A stretch of 64,000 nt of DNA, from positions 26,562-90,561 of the forward strand of contig NZ_PJRS01000008.1 in assembly GCF_002858925.1 (NCBI RefSeq), given 5' to 3'. Below are positions 17,270 to 25,980 of the stretch, one piece after another. The DNA comes from Caulobacter zeae. Lineage in GTDB: Bacteria; Pseudomonadota; Alphaproteobacteria; Caulobacterales; Caulobacteraceae. A program made the position numbers and the translations under genes. Under the pieces are notes generated by a model. It did no database searches, was not told the DNA's origin, and saw nothing but the letters and a program-made list of their open reading frames with translations. How positions within the stretch are numbered: the first letter of the stretch is position 1; each line of letters starts with the position of its first letter.

Positions 17270-18181
17270 ATGAAGCCCGACGTCCTGCAACTGAAGGCCC
17301 TGTCCCCACAGCTCGAAGCCGGGCTGGAGGCGGCCTATGCCGTCCACCGCCCCTATCGCGCCGCCGATCCGGACGCGCTGATCGCGCAGGTCGCGGAAAC
17401 GGTCCGTGCCGTGGTCACCGGCGGCGACCTGGGCATGCCCGCCGCGCTGTGGGCCCGCCTGCCGGCCCTGGAGATCGTGGCGGTGCACGGCGTCGGCCTC
17501 GACAAGGTCGACCTCGACGTCGCCGCCGCCCGGGGCGTGACCGTAACCACCACGCCCGGCGTGCTGACGCAGGATGTCGCCGAGCTGGCGATCGGCCTGT
17601 GGCTGTCGCTGTCGCGCCGGATGGTGAGCGTCGACCGCTACGTGCGCGAAGGCCGCTGGCCGAAGGCAGAGCGCTTGGCCCTGGCGCGGCGGGCGACAGG
17701 GCGCACGGTGGGGATCCTGGGCCTGGGCCAGATCGGCCGGGCCATCGCCGACATGGCCGCGCCGTTCGCGGGCCAGATCGCCTACCACAGCCGCCGGCCG
17801 GTCGAGGGCGTCCCCTACGCCTACCAAGCCAGCCCGCTGGAGCTCGCGAAGGCGGTCAACGTGCTGTTCCTGGTCACCCCGGGCGACGCCGGCCCGCTGG
17901 TCGACGCGGACGTGCTGGCGGCCCTGGGTCCGGACGGCCTGCTGGTCAATGTGGCGCGCGGCTCGGTGGTCGACGAGGCGGCCCTGGTCGCGGCGCTCAG
18001 CGACGGCACGATCGCGGGCGCGGGCCTCGACGTCTTCGAGGACGAGCCGAACGTTCCGGAAGCACTGCTCACGATGGACAACGTGGTGCTGCAACCCCAC
18101 CGCGGCAGCGCCACGGAAGAGGCGCGCGCGGCGATGGCGGCCCTGGTCTTGGAGAACCTAGAGCGGCATTTCTCGGGCTGA
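17270..18181 (+). CDS. D-isomer-specific 2-hydroxyacid dehydrogenase
   Basis: A 303-residue NAD(P)-dependent reductase. The Rossmann motif is VGILGLGQIGRAIADM. The active-site residues are the Arg in NVARGSVVDEAAL, the Glu in DVFEDEPNVP and the His in VLQPHRGSATEEA. The N-terminal substrate domain reads IVAVHGVGLDKVDLD. The pattern is closest to the glyoxylate/hydroxypyruvate reductase branch, but substrate is not certain. GGAG lies 7-10 bases before the ATG. It converges with the small gene at 18189. Confidence 0.92.
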   Translation: MKPDVLQLKALSPQLEAGLEAAYAVHRPYRAADPDALIAQVAETVRAVVTGGDLGMPAALWARLPALEIVAVHGVGLDKVDLDVAAARGVTVTTTPGVLTQDVAELAIGLWLSLSRRMVSVDRYVREGRWPKAERLALARRATGRTVGILGLGQIGRAIADMAAPFAGQIAYHSRRPVEGVPYAYQASPLELAKAVNVLFLVTPGDAGPLVDADVLAALGPDGLLVNVARGSVVDEAALVAALSDGTIAGAGLDVFEDEPNVPEALLTMDNVVLQPHRGSATEEARAAMAALVLENLERHFSG

Positions 18182-18188
18182 GACGCGC

Positions 18189-18386
18189 CTAAACCACCAG
18201 CTTCCAGGCGTCCGCGATCAGCTGATCCAGCAAGGCGGCCTCGTCCGGGCCATGGCGCTCGATGGCCAGGCCGTCGGAGGCCTTGCCCCGCACCCGATAC
18301 ATGCCGGCCGTGACCTCGGTCAGCGTGAAGCTCCAGCCCTCCCGCGGCGGGCTTTTCACGGCGCGGGGATCATGGGGAATGCTCAT
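18189..18386 (-). CDS. small protein translationally coupled to pdxY
   Basis: A 65-residue protein (begins MSIPHDPRAVKSPP, ends LIADAWKLVV). Its ATG overlaps the pdxY stop by one base (TGATG), so ribosomes finishing pdxY can restart here. It has a beta-rich central part (SFTLTEVTAGMYRVRGK) and an acidic helix. There is no signal peptide and no recognised family. The tight overlap and the in-frame coding character support a real gene. Confidence 0.7.
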   Translation of the reverse strand: MSIPHDPRAVKSPPREGWSFTLTEVTAGMYRVRGKASDGLAIERHGPDEAALLDQLIADAWKLVV

Positions 18387-19234
18387 CAGGCCAACCGCTC
18401 GATCCGCACGGTCGGGGAGGTCTGCTTGATGCGGGCGGCCATGGCCACGATCGGCAGTTCGGGCGCGTTCCAGATATTGGCGGCGGTGACGGTCTCGGCC
18501 ACGCCGCCGACGGCGCGGGCCAGGCCATAGGACAGGGTCTGGCCTTCCAGGATCGAGGCGGCGAACAGGGCCGTCAGCAGGTCGCCGGTGCCGCTGGGCG
18601 AGCGCTCGGCCTTGGCGTGGGCGGCGAGCCACGCTTCCTTGCGGTCGGCATAGACCACGCCGATCTCGCTGCCGCGCTGCACCGACGAGACGATCACCGG
18701 CTTGTTCAGCAGGCGCGCGGCGCGTACGGCCCCGGCCGGATCGCGCACCTCGGCCCCGGTCAGGCGTTGCAGTTCCCAGGCGTTGGGGGCGACGATGTCG
18801 GCGCGCGGGATCAGGTCGGCGGCGATGGCGTCGGCGACCTCGGCCGGCACGTAGAGGCCCTTGCCGGCGTCGCCCATGGTCGGATCGACGATGATGGTCG
18901 GCTTGCGGCCCGAGGACCCGTCGCGCGGAGCGGCCCGCACGGCGTCGATGGCCCGGGCGGCCGCGCGGACCTGGGCGGCGCTGGCGAAATAGCCGGTGAT
19001 GACGATGTCGGTCAGGCCGAACAGGCCGTTGGCCTCCAGCCCGTCGAGCATGCCCTCGACCACCTCGATCGGCACCGGCGCGCCGCCGGGAACACCCCAG
19101 CCGGGATGGCGGCCGAACAGCACGGTCGGCACGACCATGGTGTCGATGCGGAACTGGGTCAGGGCCGCGGCCTGGGCGGTGGCGCCGACCTGGCTGCCGG
19201 CGACGTGGCTGGAAATGAGGAGCGCGAGCGGCAT
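18386..19234 (-). CDS. pdxY: pyridoxal kinase
   Basis: A 282-residue ribokinase-fold enzyme that phosphorylates pyridoxal in vitamin B6 salvage. Family marks are LLISSHVAGSQVGATAQ at the N-terminus, FGRHPGWG, IVDPTMGDAGKGLYV, VAPNAWELQRLTG, and the anion-hole motif SPSGTGDLLTALF with the catalytic Asp. The ATG at 19234 is preferred to a TTG two codons upstream. PdxY and PdxK cannot be separated by eye, so the name is provisional. It is coupled to a 65-residue downstream gene. Confidence 0.9.
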   Translation of the reverse strand: MPLALLISSHVAGSQVGATAQAAALTQFRIDTMVVPTVLFGRHPGWGVPGGAPVPIEVVEGMLDGLEANGLFGLTDIVITGYFASAAQVRAAARAIDAVRAAPRDGSSGRKPTIIVDPTMGDAGKGLYVPAEVADAIAADLIPRADIVAPNAWELQRLTGAEVRDPAGAVRAARLLNKPVIVSSVQRGSEIGVVYADRKEAWLAAHAKAERSPSGTGDLLTALFAASILEGQTLSYGLARAVGGVAETVTAANIWNAPELPIVAMAARIKQTSPTVRIERLA

Positions 19235-19326
19235 GGTCAATGCGATTAGCCGAGCCGACAGAACTTGAACAGGGCGTCACGACGGCAAAACCGAGGCCGC
19301 CGTCTCGCTGTCGTCCAGGCAACAAA

Positions 19327-19352
19327 AAAGCCCGCTCCGAAGAGCGGGCTTT
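19327..19352 (-). terminator. ahcY terminator
   Basis: Stem AAAGCCCGCTC / GAGCGGGCTTT with loop CGAA. On the minus strand the hairpin is followed by TTTTTTGTT (19322-19330). It starts 28 bases after the ahcY stop and forms a textbook intrinsic terminator. Confidence 0.92.
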
Positions 19353-19379
19353 CCTGGGTTCTGCCTGCCGGCGGATCGC

Positions 19380-20771
<1,392 letters not shown>

Positions 20772-20806
20772 GGGCGGCTCCTGGATCGGGGGAATGTCTT
20801 GACCGC

Positions 20807-20835
20807 TGTATAGCGCGGGCGGCGGACAGTGGCAA
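20807..20835 (-). promoter_or_regulatory. ahcY housekeeping-type promoter
   Basis: On the minus strand TTGCCAC (20835-20829), a 14-base spacer, then GCTATACA (20814-20807). This fits the Caulobacter housekeeping consensus TTGACGS-N10-14-GCTANAWC. It lies about 36 bases before the GTG of ahcY. Confidence 0.6.
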
Positions 20836-20838
20836 ATT

Positions 20839-20860
20839 GACATAAAGATTTCCTTATGTC
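20839..20860. promoter_or_regulatory. 22-bp palindrome upstream of ahcY, candidate methionine/SAH-regulator operator
   Basis: GACATAA at 20839-20845 and TTATGTC at 20854-20860 are exact reverse complements around an AT-rich 8-base centre. The site ends 3 bases from the -35 element of ahcY and is far more AT-rich than its surroundings. In proteobacteria ahcY is a common target of SAH/SAM-sensing repressors of the ArsR family (SahR, SamR). Assignment to such a factor is inference. Confidence 0.65.
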
Positions 20861-20970
20861 CGCGCGCCCATGAAACGGGCAGACGCCAATACGCCTGGCG
20901 GGAGAACTGGCGTGACCCTTGCGGACCAAGGCGGCTCTAGTGCCAATGTGGGATGTGGGGGATTACCGAA

Positions 20971-21075
20971 ATGCGTTCGCCGAGCCGGCCTTTTTTCAAG
21001 GCCTATGAAGTCGTGGCCATCGTGGCCTTCGTGATCGTCGCCGCCGTCGTGGGCAGCCTGAAACTGGTCTACTGA
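20971..21075 (+). CDS. possible 34-residue single-span membrane peptide
   Basis: ATG to TGA encodes 34 residues: a short basic, aromatic N-terminus (MRSPSRPFFKAYE) followed by one hydrophobic span (VVAIVAFVIVAAVVGSL) and KLVY. The layout is typical of small membrane proteins. A purine-rich GATGTGGGGGAT stretch precedes the ATG at 8-10 bases. It lies between the divergent ahcY promoter and the AsmA gene, on the AsmA strand. No homologue is recognised, and a chance frame cannot be excluded. Confidence 0.5.
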   Translation: MRSPSRPFFKAYEVVAIVAFVIVAAVVGSLKLVY

Positions 21076-21133
21076 AAACAGCCCGGCGGGCCGTCGAGGG
21101 AACGGAACGCCGTTCGCCGCGCGTTGTAGGCGG

Positions 21134-23224
21134 ATGCCGGAAGGTCCCGTTTCGACACCGCCGACGCCGACCAGCCCCGGGCGCAAGCCCGGCGCCCGTT
21201 GGCGCGCCCTGCCGCGCTCGGCCCGCTGGGGCATCGGCGGCGCCCTGCTGATCCTGGCGGCGATCGTCGCCTTCTTCGTCTGGTTCGACTGGAACATGCT
21301 GCGCGGCCCCGTCGGCCGCTTCGCCTCGGCCCAGCTGAAACGGGAGGTGCGGATCGACGGCGACCTGCGTGTCCATCCCTGGTCCTTCTCGCCCAAGGCC
21401 GAGGCCTATGGCCTGTTCCTGGGCCAACCGGACTGGGCGCCCAAGACCGGCCCGCAGGCCGGCCACATGGCCCGGGTCGACCGGGTGGCGGTGCAGATCA
21501 AGCTGCTGCCGCTGCTGAAAGGCGACGTCATCCTGCCGCTGGTGGCGGTCGACCGCCCCGACGTGCGGCTGCTGCGCGAGGCCTCGGGCCGCGCCAACTG
21601 GACCTTCGGCGACCCCAACAAGAAGCGCACCAAGCCGCTGAAGCTGCCGGCCATCCAGCACTTCGTGATCAACGACGGCGCCCTGCGGGTCGAGGACCGC
21701 CAGCGCGACGTACTGTTCACCGGTACGGTCAGCTCCAACGAGCACGCCAGCGGCGACGGCAAGGGCCGGTTCGTGCTGGAGGGCAAGGGGACCTACAACC
21801 GCCAGCCGTTCCTGGCGCGGGTGACCGGCGGGCCGCTGCTGAACATCTCGCCCAATCGCCCCTACCCGTTCGACGCCCAGGTCAGCGCCGGCACGACGCA
21901 GATGAGCGCCGAGGGCTCGATCACCAAGCCGTTCGATCTGGGCCGCTTCGAAAGCGACCTGACGGTGGCCGGCACGGATCTCAACCGCCTCTATGGCCTC
22001 ACGGGCCTGACCCTGCCCAACACCCCGCCCTACCGGATCAGCGGCCACCTGGTGCGCAAGGGCGGCCGGTTCGACTTCGAGAAGTTCTCGGGCCGCATCG
22101 GCGACAGCGACGTCAACGGCGACCTCTTCGTGCTGGTCGACCGCGAGCGGCCCTACCTGGAGGCCGACCTGCGTTCCAAGCGCCTGGACTTCGACGACCT
22201 GGGCAGCCTGGTCGGCGCCGCCCCGGCCACAGGTCGCGGCGAGACCGCCTCGGCCGGCCAGAAGGTCGAGGCCGGCCAGCGCGAGGCCACCGGCCGCATC
22301 CTCCCCGACGCCACCCTGCAGGTGGACCGCGTGCGGGCCATGGACGCCAAGGTCACCTACCGCGCCCTGGCGGTAAACGCCCCCAACCTGCCGCTGCAGA
22401 AGGTGCGGCTGGACCTGAAGCTCGACAAGGGCGTGCTCGACATGGACCCGATCGCCTTCACCTTCTCGCGCGGGGATCTGGCCGGGAAGGTGCGGCTGGA
22501 TGCACGGCCCAACACGCCGGTCACCGACCTTGATTTGCGCCTGACCAACGCCAAGCTGGAGGACTTCATCCCGCTGAAGACCGCCGGCAAGCCGGCCATC
22601 GAGGGCGGCATCGTGGCGAGGGCCAAGCTGCGCGGGACCGGCAATTCCGTGCACCGGGCCGCAGCCTCGTCGAACGGCACGGTGACCCTGGTCGCCCCCA
22701 AGGGCCAGGTGCGCCAGGCCTTCGCCGAGCTGCTGGGCGTCAACGCCTCCAAGGGCCTCTTGATGCTGCTGTCGAAGGATCCGAAGGAGACCAGCCTGCG
22801 CTGCGCCGTGGCCAGCTTTGACGTCAGGGACGGCGTCATGCGCGCCGACAAGATCATCGCCGACACCGGCGTGGTTGTCGCCAAGGGCGAGGGCACGATC
22901 AACCTGAAGACCGAGCGCCTGGACCTGCGCATCGAGGGCGACAGCAAGAAGCCGCGCCTGGTGCGCCTGTTCATTCCGATCGAGATCAAGGGCCCGCTGG
23001 GCAAGCCCGACATCGACCTGCAACCCGGCGGCGCCATCGCCCAGGGCGGCGTCGCCGCGGCGCTGGGCTCGCTGCTGAGCCCCCTGGCGGCGATCCTGCC
23101 CTTCGTCACGCCCGGCCTGGAGAAGGACGCCGACTGCGCGGCCCTGGTCGCCGAGGCGCGCGGCGACGGCGTGGCGGTGCGCACCACCCAAACGACGCAG
23201 GCCAAGCCGAAGAAGGGCGAGTAG
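21134..23224 (+). CDS. AsmA-family protein
   Basis: A 696-residue envelope protein. A basic cytoplasmic tail (residues 1-32) precedes one membrane span (about 33-51, GIGGALLILAAIVAFFVWF). The rest is a long periplasmic, beta-rich region: LKREVRIDGDLRVHPWSFSP matches the AsmA N-terminal domain, and LRGTGNSVHRAAASSNGTVT with the following residues matches the AsmA C-terminal domain. AsmA-like proteins (AsmA, TamB, YhdP) are thought to bridge inner and outer membranes and carry phospholipids. The C-terminal Lys-rich tail (TTQTTQAKPKKGE) may be flexible. Its stop lies 9 bases from a convergent gene. Confidence 0.9.
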   Translation: MPEGPVSTPPTPTSPGRKPGARWRALPRSARWGIGGALLILAAIVAFFVWFDWNMLRGPVGRFASAQLKREVRIDGDLRVHPWSFSPKAEAYGLFLGQPDWAPKTGPQAGHMARVDRVAVQIKLLPLLKGDVILPLVAVDRPDVRLLREASGRANWTFGDPNKKRTKPLKLPAIQHFVINDGALRVEDRQRDVLFTGTVSSNEHASGDGKGRFVLEGKGTYNRQPFLARVTGGPLLNISPNRPYPFDAQVSAGTTQMSAEGSITKPFDLGRFESDLTVAGTDLNRLYGLTGLTLPNTPPYRISGHLVRKGGRFDFEKFSGRIGDSDVNGDLFVLVDRERPYLEADLRSKRLDFDDLGSLVGAAPATGRGETASAGQKVEAGQREATGRILPDATLQVDRVRAMDAKVTYRALAVNAPNLPLQKVRLDLKLDKGVLDMDPIAFTFSRGDLAGKVRLDARPNTPVTDLDLRLTNAKLEDFIPLKTAGKPAIEGGIVARAKLRGTGNSVHRAAASSNGTVTLVAPKGQVRQAFAELLGVNASKGLLMLLSKDPKETSLRCAVASFDVRDGVMRADKIIADTGVVVAKGEGTINLKTERLDLRIEGDSKKPRLVRLFIPIEIKGPLGKPDIDLQPGGAIAQGGVAAALGSLLSPLAAILPFVTPGLEKDADCAALVAEARGDGVAVRTTQTTQAKPKKGE

Positions 23225-23233
23225 CCCGGCCGC

Positions 23234-24727
23234 TCACCAGAACGGCTTGAGGTCCCTCATCTGCGCCAGGGCGGCCTTGGCCTCGCGCATCAGCTTGTGG
23301 GTCGCCTCGGGCGCGGCCGACAGGGCGCCGGCGGCGTAGGCCGCCTGGGGGTCGCCGTCGACCAGGGCGGCTTCGCGGGCGAGGCCGGCGCCCAGCGCCT
23401 GGTCGTTGAGGCCGCCCAGGGCGTCCTGCAGGTCGCGGGCGGCGTCCGACCACCGCTCCAGCCGCCTGGGATGGTCGGGGAACAGCGTGGCCAGGGCGTC
23501 AATGGCGTAGCGCAGGCCCTTGCCGCGGATCCGCAGGCGGTGGCGGGCCTCGGCGTCGAGCGCCTCCAGGTGCTCGCCGCGCTTGAGCACGTCCTTCGAC
23601 AGCGCCTTGAGCCGATCGGCCGCGAAGGCCTTGGCGGAGCTTCCCCGCACCTCGGCCCGTTCGGGATCGGCCAGCCAGTCGCCGGCCTCCAGCCAGGCGG
23701 CGATGTCGAGGGCCAGGAGGCCGAAGCGACCGGGCGCGGCGGCGTCCAGGGCACGGGCGTAGGCGGCCTGCTGAGCCTCGACCAGGGCCTTGCCCAGCGC
23801 GCCCAGGCCTTCGACCGGCTGCGGATCGGCCTCGACGGCCGGGCGCCAGGTGCCGGCGATGTAGACATCGAGGTCGCGGGCCGGGCCCAGGGCGTCGGCC
23901 ATGACCTTCAGCGCGTCGGAGGCCGGCCTCGCCGCCAGCCTGCCGGTGACCGGCCGGAACAGCTTGAGCAGGGCGCGCAGGCGGCGGGCCGCCACGCGCA
24001 GATTGTGCAGCGCCTCGGGACCGGGCAGGTCAACCAGGGCCTCGGCGGCGACGCACAGGCGGCCCAGCGCCGTGTTGCCCAGGGCCTGGAAGGCCTCGGC
24101 GGCGGTCATGGCGCGGGTCAGGACAGCGGCCTCGCGGCGGGCGCCGGGCGCTTCGCCGAGCGCCAGGGCGTAGCCGCGCTCGGCCTTGCTCACCAGCGAC
24201 AGGCGCAGGGGCGCATGGGCCATCAGGTCACGCGCCAGGTCGAACAGGGCGGCGGGCTCGCCGGTCTTCAGCTCCAGTTCCAGCTCGTTGACGGCGGCGC
24301 GATCGGTTCCGGCCTGCAACTCGCCGCGATCCAGGGCCGCCTCGATCACCGCGCCGGCGTGCTCGACCAGGCGCAGGGTGCGCTCGACCTTGGCGGCGAA
24401 GACGGGCGCCAGGACGTCGCCATTGACGATGCGGCCGGCCGGGGTCTGGTCCAGCAGATCGCGGTCGGGGCCGGGCCCCGAAACGGGCGCCTCCCACTCG
24501 CCGCGGGCGAAGACGCCGCCGGCCGAGGCCGATTTCAGGGTCTGCTTGCGGCCGCCGTCGCCGTCGCGCACCCGCAGGCCGAAGCCCGCCCGGCGCAGGG
24601 CGTGGTCGGCGGTGTCGTAATAGGTGGCGTCGAGCCGGCGCACCGCGCCATCCGCGCCCAGACGGGCCAGGATCGCGTCGGAAGCCTCCGGGGCGATCAG
24701 GAACTTCAGTTCGATTTCGCGATCCAT
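23234..24727 (-). CDS. CYTH and CHAD domain protein (inorganic triphosphatase-like)
   Basis: A 497-residue protein of two domains. Residues 1-200 form a CYTH triphosphate tunnel with the signature EXEXK at E4-K8 (MDREIELKFLI). Residues about 215-490 are a helical CHAD domain with conserved histidines (LHNLRVAARRLRALLKLFRP and RHRLRIRGKGLRYAID). CYTH-CHAD proteins such as E. coli YgiF hydrolyse inorganic triphosphate, and CHAD domains bind polyphosphate granules. The ATG at 24727 puts the EXEXK at its usual place. It is divergent from bioB across 107 bases. Confidence 0.92.
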   Translation of the reverse strand: MDREIELKFLIAPEASDAILARLGADGAVRRLDATYYDTADHALRRAGFGLRVRDGDGGRKQTLKSASAGGVFARGEWEAPVSGPGPDRDLLDQTPAGRIVNGDVLAPVFAAKVERTLRLVEHAGAVIEAALDRGELQAGTDRAAVNELELELKTGEPAALFDLARDLMAHAPLRLSLVSKAERGYALALGEAPGARREAAVLTRAMTAAEAFQALGNTALGRLCVAAEALVDLPGPEALHNLRVAARRLRALLKLFRPVTGRLAARPASDALKVMADALGPARDLDVYIAGTWRPAVEADPQPVEGLGALGKALVEAQQAAYARALDAAAPGRFGLLALDIAAWLEAGDWLADPERAEVRGSSAKAFAADRLKALSKDVLKRGEHLEALDAEARHRLRIRGKGLRYAIDALATLFPDHPRRLERWSDAARDLQDALGGLNDQALGAGLAREAALVDGDPQAAYAAGALSAAPEATHKLMREAKAALAQMRDLKPFW

Positions 24728-24834
24728 GATCCGACTATAACCACCCTGCAGGCGTTTGGCTTCCGCAACGCAACATCGTGCGGATGCGCGGGCCGTCTTG
24801 CCATTCTGATCGCCCAAGTTCAAACCTGCGCGCC

Positions 24835-25863
24835 ATGACGCCGATCAACATCTCCGCACAGCCCCGCCACGACTGGACCCTCGAGCAGGTCGAGGCGCTG
24901 TTCGCCCTGCCGTTCATGGAGCTGGCGTTCGAGGCCGCGCGCGTGCACCGCGCCTGGTTCGACCCCTCCGAAATGCAGCTTTCGCAGCTGCTGTCGGTCA
25001 AGACCGGCGGCTGCGCCGAGAACTGCGGCTATTGCAGCCAGAGCGCCCACTTCAAGACCGGCCTGAAGGCCGAGAAGCTGATAGAGCCGGCCGTGGTCAT
25101 CGCCAAGGCCCGCGCCGCCCGCGACGGCGGCGCCCAGCGCTTCTGCATGGGCGCGGCCTGGCGCGAGCTGAAGGACCGCGACCTGCCCAAGCTGGCCGAG
25201 ATGATCGGCGGCGTGAAGGCGCTAGGCATGGAGACCTGCGCGACGCTCGGCATGCTGACCGCCGAACAGGCCAAGCAGCTGAAGGACGCCGGCCTCGACT
25301 ACTACAACCACAACCTCGACACCGGCCCCGACTACTACAAGGACGTGGTGACGACCCGCACCTACCAGGAGCGCCTCGACACCCTGGCCTATGTGCGCGA
25401 CGCGGGCATGAGCACCTGCTGCGGCGGCATCGTCGGCATGGGTGAGACCCGCCGCGACCGCGCCGGCCTGCTGCATCAGCTGGCCACCCTGCCGGCCCAC
25501 CCCGACAGCCTGCCGATCAACGGCCTGGTGCCGATCAGCGGCACGCCGCTGGGCGACCAGATCCTGGCCGAGGGTGAAAAGGCCATCGACTCCATCGAGT
25601 TCGTGCGCACCATCGCGGTGGCCCGCATCGTCTGCCCCAAGGCCATGGTCCGCCTGTCGGCCGGCCGCGAGGGCATGAACCGCGAGCTGCAGGCCCTGTG
25701 CTTCCTGGCCGGCGCCAACTCGATCTTCGTCGGCGGCAAGCTGCTCACCACGCCGCTGCCCGACATGGACGACGACAGCCGCCTGTTCCACGACCTCGAC
25801 CTCAAGCCGATGGTCATGGTGAAGGCCGAGGTGGCGGCCCCCGAAGCGGTGCCGGCGGAATAG
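24835..25863 (+). CDS. bioB: biotin synthase
   Basis: A 342-residue radical-SAM enzyme inserting sulphur into dethiobiotin. The 4Fe-4S ligands are C60, C64 and C67 ([12 protein letters not shown]). Other marks are [32 protein letters not shown] and [12 protein letters not shown]. The ATG at 24835 ([14 protein letters not shown]) fits the family length. No convincing ribosome site precedes it (CAAACCTGCGCGCC), so translation may be leaderless or weak. It stands alone; the other bio genes are not in the window. A strong terminator follows. Confidence 0.96.
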   Translation: MTPINISAQPRHDWTLEQVEALFALPFMELAFEAARVHRAWFDPSEMQLSQLLSVKTGGCAENCGYCSQSAHFKTGLKAEKLIEPAVVIAKARAARDGGAQRFCMGAAWRELKDRDLPKLAEMIGGVKALGMETCATLGMLTAEQAKQLKDAGLDYYNHNLDTGPDYYKDVVTTRTYQERLDTLAYVRDAGMSTCCGGIVGMGETRRDRAGLLHQLATLPAHPDSLPINGLVPISGTPLGDQILAEGEKAIDSIEFVRTIAVARIVCPKAMVRLSAGREGMNRELQALCFLAGANSIFVGGKLLTTPLPDMDDDSRLFHDLDLKPMVMVKAEVAAPEAVPAE

Positions 25864-25915
25864 GTCCTTTCTGGACGAAATTTAATGAAGGCGGGCCCGG
25901 CGCTCGCTTGTCCCG

Positions 25916-25954
25916 GATGCCCCGCAACCTATGGTGCGGGGCATCTTCGCTTTT
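25916..25954 (+). terminator. bioB terminator
   Basis: An 11-bp perfect stem (GATGCCCCGCA at 25916-25926 with TGCGGGGCATC at 25935-25945) around the loop ACCTATGG, followed by TTCGCTTTT. It lies between the bioB stop and the M16 peptidase start. Confidence 0.88.
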
Positions 25955-25980
25955 ACGCGAAAACCTATTCGGGGCTCTTC

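Noticed and set aside
20772..20838. SAH or SAM riboswitch in the ahcY leader
   Set aside because: The leader after the promoter is only about 30-40 bases and lacks the conserved riboswitch cores. The palindrome lies upstream of the promoter, so it acts on DNA.
21099..21125. GGAACGGAAC ... CGTT before the AsmA gene as an EcfG promoter
   Set aside because: The spacers from the two GGAAC copies to CGTT are 18 and 13 bases, outside the 16-17 range.
24728..24834. BioR operator before bioB
   Set aside because: No TTATAGATAA-like palindrome is present; only a lone GACTATAACC.
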